From Paracoccus sp. (in: a-proteobacteria) (GTDB lineage: Bacteria > Pseudomonadota > Alphaproteobacteria > Rhodobacterales > Rhodobacteraceae): DNA of 64,000 nt. Position numbers and translations under genes: made by a program. The notes below the pieces were generated by a model. That model had not been told where the DNA came from. It ran no database searches and worked only from the letters and a program-made list of their open reading frames with translations. Each line of letters opens with the position of its first letter. The first letter of the stretch is position 1. Where the stretch lies: positions 1 through 64,000 of the forward strand of contig NZ_JAUNTN010000005.1 of assembly GCF_030538695.1 (NCBI RefSeq). Reading direction: 5' to 3'. Positions 31,917 through 41,526 of this stretch are shown here, one piece after another.

Positions 31917-32244
31917 GCAGGACAATATATCAGGGAAAGGCGAACAGGGCAGCCCTGTTCCCGAGGGGCTGGCGGCGGATGCGCGTTATCTGCGGCGATT
32001 GGTGACAGGGCTGGCGCTGGTCATGGGCTTTGGCGTGCTGGCCATCGTGGCGTTGATTTGGGCGCGGATGCCGCAAATGACCCGCGCCGGAGATATTCCG
32101 CCGCCGCCCGCGCCGATTACCTTGCCCGAAGGCGAGACCGCCGCCGCCGTCACCTATGCCCAAGGTCGGGTCATTGTGGTGACACAGGCGGGGGCGGTGC
32201 TGTTTTACGCCCCCGACGGCAGTTTGCAGCGCCGGGTGGATTAG
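31915..32244 (+). CDS. Small membrane protein, DUF6476-like
   Basis: A 109-residue protein with one N-terminal membrane span (about 29-50, VTGLALVMGFGVLAIVALIW). A short periplasmic domain follows, with the pattern LPEGETAAAVTYAQGRVIVVTQAGAVLFYAPDG, resembling the DUF6476 family of Rhodobacterales as I remember it. Function unknown. The start overlaps the rluD start on the other strand and the stop overlaps the ubiK stop by three to four bases, so the gene is wedged between two opposite-strand genes. Confidence 0.75.
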   Translation: MQDNISGKGEQGSPVPEGLAADARYLRRLVTGLALVMGFGVLAIVALIWARMPQMTRAGDIPPPPAPITLPEGETAAAVTYAQGRVIVVTQAGAVLFYAPDGSLQRRVD

Positions 32245-32483
32245 CCTTTGGCTTCCAGCGCCTCGATCCGGGCGCGCAGCTCGGCGTTTTCGGTGCGGGC
32301 CTTGACGGCCATTTCGCGGACGGCCTCGAACTCCTCGCGGGTCACAAAGTCGCGATCAGCAAGAAAGCGGTCGACCCAGGCGTTCATGGCGTTCCCGGCC
32401 TCATCCTTGGCCCCCTGCGCCACGCCCATGGCGTTGGTCATCAGCTTGGACATATCGTCGAAAAAGCGGTTCTGGCCGGTCAT
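32241..32483 (-). CDS. ubiK: Ubiquinone biosynthesis accessory factor UbiK family
   Basis: An 80-residue, largely helical protein of the BMFP/UbiK family. It has an amphipathic N-terminal part ([20 protein letters not shown]) and a C-terminal coiled coil ([20 protein letters not shown], then [14 protein letters not shown]). UbiK binds UbiJ and lipids and helps aerobic ubiquinone synthesis. The ATG at 32483 has AAAGG upstream; a start five codons earlier is possible. Divergent from lgt. Confidence 0.85.
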   Translation of the reverse strand: MTGQNRFFDDMSKLMTNAMGVAQGAKDEAGNAMNAWVDRFLADRDFVTREEFEAVREMAVKARTENAELRARIEALEAKG

Positions 32484-32602
32484 ATCGCTGCCTTTCACAA
32501 AAACGGTTGCCGTCTATATGGGCGCAGCCGCCGTCCGGTGCAACGGTTGACAGCACGGGCGGGGCGGCTAAGCCTGCGGCAAACCTGCACAGAGGCCGCC
32601 GC

Positions 32603-33466
32603 ATGATCCCCTTTCCCAATATCTCGCCCGAGATCGTCTCGATTCCCATTGGTGGCGTGACCTTTTCGCTGCGCTGGTATGCGATGGCCTATCTGGTCGG
32701 GCTGCTGGTCGGCTGGTGGATCGTGGCGCGGCTGATGCGGCGCGACCGCCTGTGGGGTGACGCCGCGCCGATGTCCGCCGCAAGGGTCGAAGATCTGCTG
32801 GTCTGGGTCGTCTTTGGCGTGGTGCTTGGTGGGCGGCTGGGGTTCGTGCTGTTTTATGAGCCTGCCTATTACCTCGCCAATCCGGGCCAGATTTTGCAAG
32901 TCTGGGAAGGCGGGATGAGCTTTCATGGCGGCTTCATCGGCGTGATCGTTGCTGTAGCGATCTTCTGCTGGCTGAACCGGGTGCCGCCCTTGCGGCTGGC
33001 CGATGCGCTGGCTGTGGCGACGCCTATCGGGCTGGGGCTGGGGCGGCTGGCCAATTTCATCAATGCCGAGCTGTGGGGCCGTCCGACCGACCTGCCTTGG
33101 GGCGTGGTCTTTCCGGGGGCTGCGGCGCAGGATTGCCCCGGCGTCGTAGGGGCCTGCGCCCGCCACCCCAGCCAGCTTTATGAGGCGGGGCTGGAAGGCA
33201 TCCTGCTGGCGCTGATCCTGTTTGCCTTGGTCCGCATGGGGGGCTTGCGCCGCCCCGGTCTGGCCTTTGGCGTATTTCTTGCCGGTTATGGCGCGGCGCG
33301 GATGTTTGTCGAGCTGTTCAGGCAGGCCGATGCCCAGTTCATCACCCCTGATAATCCGCTGGGCCATGTGGTTGCGGGCCTGTCGATGGGGCAGCTTTTG
33401 TCGCTGCCTATGGTGTTGATCGGGCTTGGCTTTATCGGCTTTGCCCTGCTGCGGCCCGCGCGATGA
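32603..33466 (+). CDS. lgt: Prolipoprotein diacylglyceryl transferase
   Basis: A 287-residue inner-membrane enzyme that moves a diacylglyceryl group from phosphatidylglycerol to the lipobox cysteine of prolipoproteins. It has about seven membrane spans, the HGGFIG motif and the Lgt signature [15 protein letters not shown]. The start at 32603 gives the usual short periplasmic opening [14 protein letters not shown]. The stop overlaps the next gene's start by four bases (lgt-midA-pgeF operon). Confidence 0.95.
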   Translation: MIPFPNISPEIVSIPIGGVTFSLRWYAMAYLVGLLVGWWIVARLMRRDRLWGDAAPMSAARVEDLLVWVVFGVVLGGRLGFVLFYEPAYYLANPGQILQVWEGGMSFHGGFIGVIVAVAIFCWLNRVPPLRLADALAVATPIGLGLGRLANFINAELWGRPTDLPWGVVFPGAAAQDCPGVVGACARHPSQLYEAGLEGILLALILFALVRMGGLRRPGLAFGVFLAGYGAARMFVELFRQADAQFITPDNPLGHVVAGLSMGQLLSLPMVLIGLGFIGFALLRPAR

Positions 33467-34512
33467 CGCCGCTGGGCCGGATCATTGCTGACCGTATCCG
33501 CGCCTTTGGGCCGATGAGTCTGCATGACTATATGCAGACCTGCCTGCTGCACCCTGACCATGGCTATTACGCGACCCGCGATCCATTCGGCCGGGCAGGG
33601 GATTTTATCACCGCCCCGGAAATCAACCAGATTTTTGGCGAAGTGATCGGGCTGGCGCTGGCGCAGGCATGGCTGGATCAGGGGTCGCCCGCGCCCTTTA
33701 CGCTGGCCGAGCCGGGGCCGGGGCGCGGCACGCTGATGGCGGATATGCGTCGGGTCATGGCGCGGGTGCCGGGGATGCTGGAGGCCGCCGATACGGTGCT
33801 GATCGAAGCCTCGCCGCATCTGCGTCAGGTGCAGGCGGGGGCGGTGCCACAGGCGCGGCATCTGGACAGTCTGAGCGATCTGCCGCAGGCACCGCTGTTT
33901 CTGGTGGCGAATGAGTTTCTGGACGCGTTGCCGATCCGCCAATATCAGCGGGTCGAGGGCGGCTGGTCGGAACGGATGGTGACGCTGGATGATAATGGTT
34001 TGACGCTGGCGCTGGCCGCGCCGCTGCCTTTGCCGCGTCGGGGGCAGGTCGGAGATATCTTCGAGGATCGCCCGGCAACCACAGCCATTGTCACGGAAAT
34101 TGCCAGCCGCATTGCCGCGCATGGCGGGGCGGCGATCCTGATTGATTACGGTAATTGGGATGGGCAGGGCGACAGTTTTCAGGCGTTGCGCGACCACCGT
34201 CCGGAAGACCCGCTGGCCTATCCCGGTCAGGCTGATCTGACCAGCCATGTGGATTTCGCCCCCATTGCCGCAGCCGCGCGGGCAGCAGGGGCCGAGGTCT
34301 CGGCCATGGTCACGCAGGGCGATCTGCTGCTGGCGCTGGGTGCGGCGGAGCGCGCCGGGGCGCTGGTCCGCGCGGGCGATCCGGGGGCAGCAGAGGCGTT
34401 GACTCGGCTGGTCGCCCCGGATCAAATGGGGCAGCTTTTCAAGGCGTTGGCAATCTGGCCGCGCGGGGCCGCGCCGGTTGCGGGTTTCGTGCCACCTGGG
34501 GGCAATGAGTGA
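33463..34512 (+). CDS. SAM-dependent methyltransferase, MidA/NDUFAF7 family
   Basis: A 349-residue class I methyltransferase. Opening [20 protein letters not shown], then [20 protein letters not shown], the SAM loop [14 protein letters not shown] (about 86-99) and NEFLDALP are hallmarks of the MidA/DUF185 family. The mitochondrial relative methylates an arginine in NDUFS2 for complex I assembly, and a complex I role here is inferred. It is coupled to both neighbours by overlaps. Confidence 0.9.
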   Translation: MTPLGRIIADRIRAFGPMSLHDYMQTCLLHPDHGYYATRDPFGRAGDFITAPEINQIFGEVIGLALAQAWLDQGSPAPFTLAEPGPGRGTLMADMRRVMARVPGMLEAADTVLIEASPHLRQVQAGAVPQARHLDSLSDLPQAPLFLVANEFLDALPIRQYQRVEGGWSERMVTLDDNGLTLALAAPLPLPRRGQVGDIFEDRPATTAIVTEIASRIAAHGGAAILIDYGNWDGQGDSFQALRDHRPEDPLAYPGQADLTSHVDFAPIAAAARAAGAEVSAMVTQGDLLLALGAAERAGALVRAGDPGAAEALTRLVAPDQMGQLFKALAIWPRGAAPVAGFVPPGGNE

Positions 34513-35279
34513 TGCAAGTGATGCTGGAAATCCTGACTTCGCCGCTGCTGGAGGGTGTCCGGCACGGGTTCTTTACGCGCAAGGGCGGGGTGTCCTCGGG
34601 CCTTTATGCCGGGCTGAACTGCGGGCGCGGCTCACGCGATCAGGCGGATGCGGTGGCGACCAATCGCGCCCGTGTGGCGCAGGCGATGGGCGTTGCTGCG
34701 GATCGGCTGGCGGGGGTGCATCAGGTTCATTCCGCCGAAGTGGCGGTGATCCGCGACCCGTCGGAAATCGAAGCTGCCCGCAGTCTTCACGCCGATGCGC
34801 TGGTGACGGATCAGCCCGGCATTGCCCTGTCGGTGCTGACGGCCGATTGCCAGCCGGTGCTGCTGGCCGACTCTGCGGCCGGGGTGATCGGCGCGGCCCA
34901 TGCGGGCTGGCGCGGTGCGGCGGATGGCGTGTTGGAGGCCACCATCAAGACGATGCAGGCGCTTGGGGCGCGGGATATTCGCGCGGTGATCGGTCCCTGC
35001 ATCAGCCAGCCCGCCTATGAGGTCGGCTGGGATTTCATGGACAGGTTCACCGATGACGACCCGGATGCGGCGCGGTTTTTCTCGGGCGGTGACAAGCCGC
35101 ATTTTGACCTTCCGGGCTTTGGTTTGTCGCGGTTGCGCGCAGCGGGGGTGGAGGCTGAATGGACGCGACATTGCACCTATGCCGACCCCGCTCGATTTTT
35201 CAGCTTTCGCCGCACCACGCATGAGGGCGCACCGGATTATGGCCGACTGATCGCGGCGATTGTGCTGGATCAGGCATGA
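34512..35279 (+). CDS. pgeF: PgeF/YfiH-family multicopper-type purine nucleosidase or peptidoglycan-editing factor
   Basis: About 255 residues of the YfiH (formerly laccase domain) family. Signatures: HGFFTRKGGVSSGLYAGLN (18-36), ADCQPVLLAD with the metal Cys, and AAHAGWRGAADGV with the metal His. Members have been described as peptidoglycan-editing factors and as purine nucleoside phosphorylases or deaminases, so the precise activity is open. GTG at 34509 and ATG at 34512 are both possible starts, each at the midA stop. It is the last gene of the lgt operon. Confidence 0.88.
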   Translation: MQVMLEILTSPLLEGVRHGFFTRKGGVSSGLYAGLNCGRGSRDQADAVATNRARVAQAMGVAADRLAGVHQVHSAEVAVIRDPSEIEAARSLHADALVTDQPGIALSVLTADCQPVLLADSAAGVIGAAHAGWRGAADGVLEATIKTMQALGARDIRAVIGPCISQPAYEVGWDFMDRFTDDDPDAARFFSGGDKPHFDLPGFGLSRLRAAGVEAEWTRHCTYADPARFFSFRRTTHEGAPDYGRLIAAIVLDQA

Positions 35280-35306
35280 AAAAGCCCGGCAATGGCCGGG
35301 CCTTTT
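35279..35306. terminator. Bidirectional terminator between pgeF and tonB
   Basis: GCCCGGC (35284-35290) pairs with GCCGGGC (35295-35301), flanked by an A run and a T run, so it can end both convergent genes. Confidence 0.85.
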
Positions 35307-35307
35307 G

Positions 35308-36117
35308 TCAGCGAATCTGGATCGTGACCGGCTGGGTAAAGCTGCCGCCGGTGCCATTTGGCGGCGCGGGCATCCGGGGCATCCGCGCTGCCTGACGCGA
35401 CAGGGCGGCATCATGTGCCGGGTTTCCGGTCGAGCTGGCCAGCCGGGCCGAGGCGGTGCCATTTGCGCTAATGGAGACGCTCACATTGACTGTGACCGAG
35501 CCACGGCCGCCTTGAATCCGGGTGCGCGACATATGGCGGCTGATCCGACTGCCGACCTGTTGTTGCCAACTGGCTTGCGCACGGGGATTGCCGCCACCTT
35601 GCGGGCCGTCACCGCCACGCGGGCGGGCCTCACGCCGCTGGCCCTGCGTGGTGGCATCGCTGCGGCGGTTCTGGCGGCGCTCGGTCCGGGGTTCCTCGCG
35701 GCGCGGACGTTCGCGGGCTTCGCGGCGCTCCTCGCGCGGGCGTTCGATCCGGCGCGGGCGCTCGGGGCGGATCACCGGTCGGTCCGAGGTTTCCAGCGCC
35801 AGTTCCGAATCCTCGACCACATCTTCTTCGGGTTCCGGCTCAGGCTCCGGTTCATGTTCCGGCTCCGGTTCAGGTTCAACCTCGGGTTCCTGTTCCTCGA
35901 CCGGCTCGGGCGAGGCATCCTCGGGTTCCGGGGTCACGTCAGGTTCAGGCACCGGCGCTTCGGCAAGGTCGATAAACACCGGCGCGGGCGGGGCCATGGT
36001 CGCGGCCCCCGCTGCCCGTTCGCTAAGCCAGAAAACCGCGCCGATATGGGCTGTCGCCACCACGAAAGCAGCAGCAGAACAACAGATCGTGCGGGTCAGG
36101 GGGCTAAGGTCGATCAT
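35308..36117 (-). CDS. tonB: Energy transducer TonB
   Basis: A 269-residue TonB: an N-terminal membrane anchor (about 10-31) and a long periplasmic linker. The linker has an acidic Pro-Glu block (56-100) followed by an Arg-rich block (113-168). A C-terminal TonB domain (about 182-269) holds SVTVNVSVSISANGTASARL. It passes proton-motive energy from ExbB-ExbD to outer-membrane receptors. It overlaps exbD by four bases, giving the order exbB-exbD-tonB. The charge-segregated linker is longer and more polar than the simple EP/KP repeat of Escherichia coli. Confidence 0.9.
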   Translation of the reverse strand: MIDLSPLTRTICCSAAAFVVATAHIGAVFWLSERAAGAATMAPPAPVFIDLAEAPVPEPDVTPEPEDASPEPVEEQEPEVEPEPEPEHEPEPEPEPEEDVVEDSELALETSDRPVIRPERPRRIERPREERREARERPRREEPRTERRQNRRSDATTQGQRREARPRGGDGPQGGGNPRAQASWQQQVGSRISRHMSRTRIQGGRGSVTVNVSVSISANGTASARLASSTGNPAHDAALSRQAARMPRMPAPPNGTGGSFTQPVTIQIR

Positions 36118-36566
36118 GGCGCAGCCCCGGTTCCGGCGCTGGTGCCGCCGCTGCTTGCTGCATCCAGCCCGACCAGCGCAACCTTGGTCCAGCCCGCGCT
36201 CCGCAGGCTGTTCAGAACCTCCATCATCTCGCCATAAGGCACCATCCGGTCGGCGCGCAGGAAAATACGGGCCTCACGGTCGCCTTTGGTCAGCGTCTCC
36301 AGCGCAGGCACCAGCCCGTCACGGCTGACCGCTTCATCGCCAAGATGCAGCGCCAGATCGGGGCTGATGCTCAGCCAGACCGGCTGATCGGGGCGCTGGC
36401 TGGCCACCCCACGCGCGGCGGGCAGGTCGATATTTACATCCACCGTCGCCAGCGGCGCGGCCACCATAAAGATAATCAGCAGCACCAGCATCACGTCGAT
36501 GAAAGGCGTGACGTTGATCTCATGCGATTCGGTCAGGTCGTCGCCGTCGTCCAGTCCTGCGGCCAT
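36114..36566 (-). CDS. exbD: Biopolymer transport protein ExbD
   Basis: A 150-residue ExbD/TolR protein: N-terminal cytoplasmic tail, one membrane span (INVTPFIDVMLVLLIIFMVA, 18-37) with the essential proton-linked Asp25, and a periplasmic domain. It forms the motor with ExbB. Three bases separate it from exbB, and it overlaps tonB by four. Confidence 0.94.
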   Translation of the reverse strand: MAAGLDDGDDLTESHEINVTPFIDVMLVLLIIFMVAAPLATVDVNIDLPAARGVASQRPDQPVWLSISPDLALHLGDEAVSRDGLVPALETLTKGDREARIFLRADRMVPYGEMMEVLNSLRSAGWTKVALVGLDAASSGGTSAGTGAAP

Positions 36567-36569
36567 GGT

Positions 36570-37352
36570 TCAGACCCCCTTGCCTTGCAGGTCCAGATCA
36601 CGGCTGACCAGCCGTTCGATGGCGGCGGCATTATCGGCCAGCCGCTGACGATAGCCCGCGATGGACCGTGCAAAGCCGTTATAGATCACCACCGCCGGGA
36701 TGGCGGCAACAAGGCCGATAGCGGTGGCCAGCAGCGCCTCGGCGATGCCCGGCGCAACCACGGCAAGGTTGGTCGTCTGCGCCTGCGAAATGCCGATAAA
36801 GCTGTTCATAATGCCCCAGACGGTGCCGAACAGCCCGACGAAGGGCGAGATCGACCCGACCGTTGCCAGCACTCCGGTGCCGATGGCAGCCTGACGTCCG
36901 GCCCGCGCCACCACGCCCGCCAGATGCGAACTGACGCGGCTTTGCGTGCCTTCGCTGCCACGCGACAGCGCCGGGGCCGAACGGCGCAGCTCATATTGGG
37001 CCAGCCGCAGCATATGGCTGGACGGATCGCGGCGCTTGGCGGCGGTCGCAACAGCCGCATCCAGACTGGCCGCGTTGCGGATCGTTTGGGCACCGCGCCG
37101 GGCGTTGGCCTTGGCCACCGCCATTTCCACCAGCTTCACGATCAGGATGGTCCAGGTCACGACCGAAGCCGCCGCCAGAGCCAGCATCACGCCTTTCACC
37201 ACGATATCCGCCGCCATGAACATACCCATGGGGGACAGGTCATGCGGCAGCGCCGCTGGCGGAATGCCTTGCGCCAGCACAGGGGCGGCCAAAAGAATCA
37301 GCGGAGCGGCAAAGGCCAGCGATGAAAGGCGGGGCAGGGTCTTGTTCAGCAT
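36570..37352 (-). CDS. exbB: Biopolymer transport protein ExbB
   Basis: A 260-residue ExbB of the long form with a cleavable signal peptide ([28 protein letters not shown]) and three membrane spans. The conserved [18 protein letters not shown] and [19 protein letters not shown] segments line the channel. The start at 37352 places the signal peptide properly; the frame extends 13 codons upstream. It is the first gene of exbB-exbD-tonB. I saw no clear Fur, Irr or RirA box in the 120 bases upstream. Confidence 0.93.
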   Translation of the reverse strand: MLNKTLPRLSSLAFAAPLILLAAPVLAQGIPPAALPHDLSPMGMFMAADIVVKGVMLALAAASVVTWTILIVKLVEMAVAKANARRGAQTIRNAASLDAAVATAAKRRDPSSHMLRLAQYELRRSAPALSRGSEGTQSRVSSHLAGVVARAGRQAAIGTGVLATVGSISPFVGLFGTVWGIMNSFIGISQAQTTNLAVVAPGIAEALLATAIGLVAAIPAVVIYNGFARSIAGYRQRLADNAAAIERLVSRDLDLQGKGV

Positions 37353-37473
37353 AGATATTCCATTTCTCACGGCACAGCCGAGACCGGCCATACCGGCGAC
37401 AATTGTTGAGTGGAATAGTCTGAAAGCCTTGGCGCTGCAAGTCCGACAGAATCACATGGGAATAAGGCGTGGT

Positions 37474-39726
37474 TCAGCCGACAGATTCGACGAATGGCGC
37501 GATCACCGGGCGCAGGTTGCAGACGCCCTCGGCCCGCGCTTTGGCGATGGCTTCGCGCAGGGCGCAAAGATCGGTCTGGCGCAGCAGATGCTTGACCGGC
37601 CCGATCGAGGCCGGGCGCATCGACAGGCGCTGGAACCCGATGGCGGCAAAGGCCAGCGCCTCGACCGGGCGGCCCGCATCCTCGCCGCAGAAAGACAGCG
37701 GCACATTAGCCATCTTGCACCGCTGCACGATCATTTCCAGCAGGCTGAGGAAGGACTGGTCCAGCGTGTCATAGCGGCGGCGGACGCGCTCATTCTCGCG
37801 GTCGGCGGCAAAGAAGAACTGCTTCAGATCATTGCCGCCCACGGATACGAAATCGCACATTTCAAAGAACCGCTGCGGGGCAAAGGCCATCGAGGGCGTC
37901 TCGATCATTGCGCCCACGCGGATGTCATGCGGGATCGGGCGACCAAGGCGCTGCTCGCGGGCCAGCTCCTCCATCAGCATCCGGTGGCTGGATTCATATT
38001 CCGACATTTCCGCGATAAAGGGGAACATGACGTGCAAAGGTCGCCCCGCCGCCGCGCGGATCAGCGCCTGAAGCTGCACCCGCAGCACCCCGCGCTTGTC
38101 CAGCCCCACGCGGATCGCGCGCCAGCCCATCGCCGGGTTCGGCTCGTCCTGCGGTTTCATATAGGGCAGCACCTTGTCGCTGCCGATGTCCAGCGTACGG
38201 AACACCACCGGCTTGCCCTGCGCATTGTCCATGACGCGGGCGTAAAGTGCCGCCAGTTCCGCCCGGCGCGGCACTTTCGACCGCACGAGGAACTGCAACT
38301 CGGTGCGGAACAGACCGACGCCTTCGGCCCCTGATCCGGTCAGGCTGGGCAGGTCCGCCAGCAGCCCGGCGTTCATGTAAAGCTGAATCCGGTGGCCGCA
38401 TGTCGTCACCGCCGGCAGGTCGCGCAGCCCGGCATAGCGGCTTTGCGCCTGTTCCTGCATGGCGATTTTGTCGCGGAACGCTTTGGTGACGGTTTCTTCG
38501 GGGCGCAGATGCACCACGCCCACATCGCCATCAACAAGGATATGGTCGCCGTTCAGCGCGTCCGAGGTGATGCGGGCGGCGTGGATCACCAGCGGAATCG
38601 CCAGCGCCCGTGCCACGATGGCCGCGTGGCTGCCGACCGAGCCTTCCTCCAGCACCACGCCGCGCAGCTTGCGGCCATAGTCCAGCAATTCGGCCGGGCC
38701 GATGTTGCGGGCAATCAGGATCGGGTTTTCCGGCATGGTCGCACCGGTGTCGCCGCCTTGCCCGGTCAGGATGCGCAGAAGCCGGTTGGACAGGTCGTCC
38801 AGATCATGCAGCCGGTCGCGCAGGTAAGGGTCGGCAGCCTGTTCCAGCCGCGCCCGTGCCATGGACTGTTCCTTTTCCACGGCGGCTTCGGCGGACAGGC
38901 CAAGGTCGATGTCCTCCTCCATCCGGCGCAGCCAGGACCGGGAATGTGCGAACATCCGGTAAGCCTCCAATACGGCGGTATGTTCGCCATCCGCGCCGGT
39001 ATCGGCATCGGCCAGCAGCGAATCGACGGTCTTGCGCAGGGCCTCGACCCCTGCGTGCAGCCGCGCCTTTTCGCGCAAGGGGTCGTCGCCCACCGGGTTC
39101 GTGACCACCACGCGCGGATCATGCAGCCAGACATGACCTTCGGCGGCCCCCTCCTGACCCGTCGCGCCGCGGATCATCTGCGGAAAACGGTGCTGTAAGG
39201 GCATCCGGTCGTCCTGAGAGCCAAGGAATGCGCCAAGCTCGGCCATTTCCGCCAGCACCATGGCGACGACCTCAAGACCGTAAACCTCGTCTTCGGAAAA
39301 CTGCCGGGCCATGCGGGACTGCACCACCAGCACGCCAAGTTTCTCACCCACGCGCTGAATCGGCACGCCAAGGAAACTGGGGAATACTTCCTCGCCAGTT
39401 TCAGGCATATAGCGGAAACCGGGTTCCGAGGGGGCGTCGGCAGTGTTCACATAGCGCCCGGTGCGGGCGACGCGCCCGACCAGACCTTCGCCAAGGCGCA
39501 GCCGGGTCTTGTGAACGGATTCGCGGCGCAGACCTTCGGTGGCGCAAAGCTCAAGCGTGTTGGGGTCGCGGAACAGATAGATGGAACAAACCTGTGTTCC
39601 CATCGAATCCGCGATGTGATGGGTGATCTGATCCAGCCGGTCCTGACCACCGCCGGGGGCCGCAAGCGTGTCGCGCAGCCGCCCCAGCAGCTTGCGCGAT
39701 TCGCTGTCGCTTCGTTCCGGCATCAT
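37474..39726 (-). CDS. ptsP: Nitrogen-PTS enzyme I, PtsP (EI-Ntr)
   Basis: A 750-residue phosphoenolpyruvate-protein phosphotransferase with an N-terminal GAF sensor domain (about 20-165), then EI domains. The phospho-acceptor is His367 in GSVGSHAAIVARAL. The PEP-binding barrel (GLFRTELQFL; NPAMGWRAIR; SVGGNDLKQF) and the catalytic Cys in SFCGEDAG follow. In the Ntr branch it feeds NPr and EIIA-Ntr, with GAF sensing of glutamine or 2-oxoglutarate in relatives. It lies 40 bases downstream of lysC on the same strand, a common alphaproteobacterial neighbourhood. Confidence 0.94.
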   Translation of the reverse strand: MMPERSDSESRKLLGRLRDTLAAPGGGQDRLDQITHHIADSMGTQVCSIYLFRDPNTLELCATEGLRRESVHKTRLRLGEGLVGRVARTGRYVNTADAPSEPGFRYMPETGEEVFPSFLGVPIQRVGEKLGVLVVQSRMARQFSEDEVYGLEVVAMVLAEMAELGAFLGSQDDRMPLQHRFPQMIRGATGQEGAAEGHVWLHDPRVVVTNPVGDDPLREKARLHAGVEALRKTVDSLLADADTGADGEHTAVLEAYRMFAHSRSWLRRMEEDIDLGLSAEAAVEKEQSMARARLEQAADPYLRDRLHDLDDLSNRLLRILTGQGGDTGATMPENPILIARNIGPAELLDYGRKLRGVVLEEGSVGSHAAIVARALAIPLVIHAARITSDALNGDHILVDGDVGVVHLRPEETVTKAFRDKIAMQEQAQSRYAGLRDLPAVTTCGHRIQLYMNAGLLADLPSLTGSGAEGVGLFRTELQFLVRSKVPRRAELAALYARVMDNAQGKPVVFRTLDIGSDKVLPYMKPQDEPNPAMGWRAIRVGLDKRGVLRVQLQALIRAAAGRPLHVMFPFIAEMSEYESSHRMLMEELAREQRLGRPIPHDIRVGAMIETPSMAFAPQRFFEMCDFVSVGGNDLKQFFFAADRENERVRRRYDTLDQSFLSLLEMIVQRCKMANVPLSFCGEDAGRPVEALAFAAIGFQRLSMRPASIGPVKHLLRQTDLCALREAIAKARAEGVCNLRPVIAPFVESVG

Positions 39727-39766
39727 TACCCTCGGCCTTTAGGGCCGTCCCGCCTTGGTGCCGGGG

Positions 39767-41023
39767 TCAGGCCTGATCCAGTTCAAACGCATCATGCAGC
39801 GCCTGCACGGCAAGTTCCATATACTTGCGGTCGATCAGCACCGAAATCTTGATCTCACTGGTGGAAATCACCTTGATGTTGATGTTTTCAGCAGCCAGCG
39901 CCTTGAACATCCGCGCCGCGACCCCGGCGTGAGAGCGCATTCCGATGCCGACGACCGAAACCTTGGCCACCTCGGTGTCCACCACCAGATCATCATAGGC
40001 GATGCTGCCGGATTTGCGCGCATCTTCCATCGCCTTTTTGGCGCGTTCCACCTGATTGATCGGGCACGAAAAGGTCATGTCCGTAACGGCGCCGGGGTGA
40101 TCGTCGTAATCGCGCTCGGAAATATTCTGGACAATCATGTCCACATTGACACCCGCCGCCGCCAGCGGGTCAAAGATCGCCGCAGAAATGCCGGGGCGGT
40201 CCTCGACCGTCACCAGCGTGATCTTGGCTTCGTCCCGCGAATAGGCGACGCCCGAAACAACCTTGGATTCCATGATCTCATCCTCATCGCAGACCAGAGT
40301 GCCGCTGGTTTCATCGGTATCCTCGAAAGAGGACAGCACCCGCAGCTTGACATTATACCGCATCGCCAGCTCGACCGAGCGGGTTTGCAGAACCTTTGCC
40401 CCAAGCGAGGCGAGTTCCAGCATTTCCTCAAACGCGATCTTGTCCAGCTTGCGGGCGCGGGACGAGATGCGCGGGTCGGTGGTGTAAACACCGTCCACAT
40501 CCGTGTATATATCGCAGCGTTCCGCGCCAAAGGCCGCAGCAAAGGCCACCGCCGTGGTGTCAGACCCCCCACGCCCCAGCGTGGTGATGCGCCCGTCGGG
40601 GCCGATCCCCTGAAAGCCCGCGACCACCGCGACCTTGAAGCCTTCGGAGAACTTGCGGTCGATATTGTCGCGCGGGATCGACACAAAACGCGCGGCGGAA
40701 TGTTGTTCGGTGGTGTTGATCGGCACCTGCCAGCCCTGCCAGGACCGCGCCGGAACTCCCATTTCCTGAAGCGTCAGCGCCATCAGCCCGGCGGTCACGT
40801 TTTCGCCCGAAGACACCACCGCATCATATTCCCGCGCATCAAACAGCGGCGAGGTCTTTTCGACCCAGCCCACCAATTCATTGGTCTTGCCGGACATGGC
40901 GCTGACAATGACGATCACATCATAGCCGCGTTCAACCTCACGCCGGACCTTTTCGGCGGCGTTGCTGATCCGGTCGAGGTCAGCGACCGAGGTGCCGCCA
41001 AACTTCATCACCAACAGGGGCAT
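39767..41023 (-). CDS. lysC: Aspartate kinase
   Basis: A 418-residue aspartokinase catalysing the first step to lysine, threonine and methionine. The kinase domain (about 1-245) begins MKFGGTSV (Lys7), and two ACT domains (about 265-415) give feedback control, with VGIGMRSHAGVAARMF typical of the lysine/threonine-sensitive form. It is followed by ptsP. Normal length. Confidence 0.96.
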   Translation of the reverse strand: MPLLVMKFGGTSVADLDRISNAAEKVRREVERGYDVIVIVSAMSGKTNELVGWVEKTSPLFDAREYDAVVSSGENVTAGLMALTLQEMGVPARSWQGWQVPINTTEQHSAARFVSIPRDNIDRKFSEGFKVAVVAGFQGIGPDGRITTLGRGGSDTTAVAFAAAFGAERCDIYTDVDGVYTTDPRISSRARKLDKIAFEEMLELASLGAKVLQTRSVELAMRYNVKLRVLSSFEDTDETSGTLVCDEDEIMESKVVSGVAYSRDEAKITLVTVEDRPGISAAIFDPLAAAGVNVDMIVQNISERDYDDHPGAVTDMTFSCPINQVERAKKAMEDARKSGSIAYDDLVVDTEVAKVSVVGIGMRSHAGVAARMFKALAAENINIKVISTSEIKISVLIDRKYMELAVQALHDAFELDQA

Positions 41024-41178
41024 TCAGACCCTCCTTCGCACGCGCGGAACGCGGGATATAAAAAACGCGCTTCTCTTAGGGGCATGTGCGAGGTTTCGCA
41101 AGGGTATCCTGCAAAGGGTTTACTTATCTGATTTAATCAGTCAGGAATTGGCGGACGCTTTGTCAAAGGGAACCTATC

Positions 41179-41460
41179 ATGCCTGTTCTTCGCCTTTCTG
41201 CTCTGGTTGCTGCGCTGGTCCTGCCCGTCGCGGCTTTCGCCTATGACTATACCCAGTTCGAGCCATCCGTTACCCACATCGACCTGTCGGAATGTCCTGA
41301 AGGCGCCGTCGAAAATACCGATAAAGAGGTGTTTTGCCGCCTGACCATTGGTAACGATGCGCTGCATATCTATGTGTTCGAGCAGGGCGGTGACATGCCG
41401 CTGGTCGCGGTTCGCAGCTATGAGGAAGGCCAGTTCACGCTGAGTTTCAACGGTCAGTAA
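41179..41460 (+). CDS. Small secreted protein of unknown function
   Basis: A 93-residue protein with a clear signal peptide (MPVLRLSALVAALVLPVAAFA, cut before YDYTQ) and a mature part of about 72 residues with two cysteines (SECPEG and VFCRL), likely disulfide-bonded in the periplasm. The pattern FCRLTIGNDALHIYVFEQGG looks like a compact beta fold. I recognise no named family. It is divergent from lysC and convergent with the DUF1178 gene, separated by an inverted repeat pair. Confidence 0.75.
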   Translation: MPVLRLSALVAALVLPVAAFAYDYTQFEPSVTHIDLSECPEGAVENTDKEVFCRLTIGNDALHIYVFEQGGDMPLVAVRSYEEGQFTLSFNGQ

Positions 41461-41476
41461 GCGTGGCCGGCCTCTG

Positions 41477-41511
41477 ATGCCTCCGGCGGGGATATTTAGG
41501 GACAAAAGATG
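41477..41511 (-). repeat. Gene-end repeat, copy 3 (inverted)
   Basis: The reverse complement of this 35-base unit matches 5254-5288 at all but one position. With the next copy (41527-41546) it forms a 20-base perfect inverted repeat between two convergent genes. Confidence 0.85.
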
Positions 41512-41526
41512 TCATCTGCTGTCTGA

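Noticed and set aside
35522..36328. Plus-strand frame with serine-rich SGSGSG-type repeats
   Set aside because: It is the antisense reading of the Pro-Glu repeats of tonB, not a separate protein.
37353..37473. Iron-responsive operator upstream of exbB
   Set aside because: Looked for Fur-, Irr- and RirA-like boxes; TTTCAGACTATTCC on the minus strand is too far from any consensus to call.
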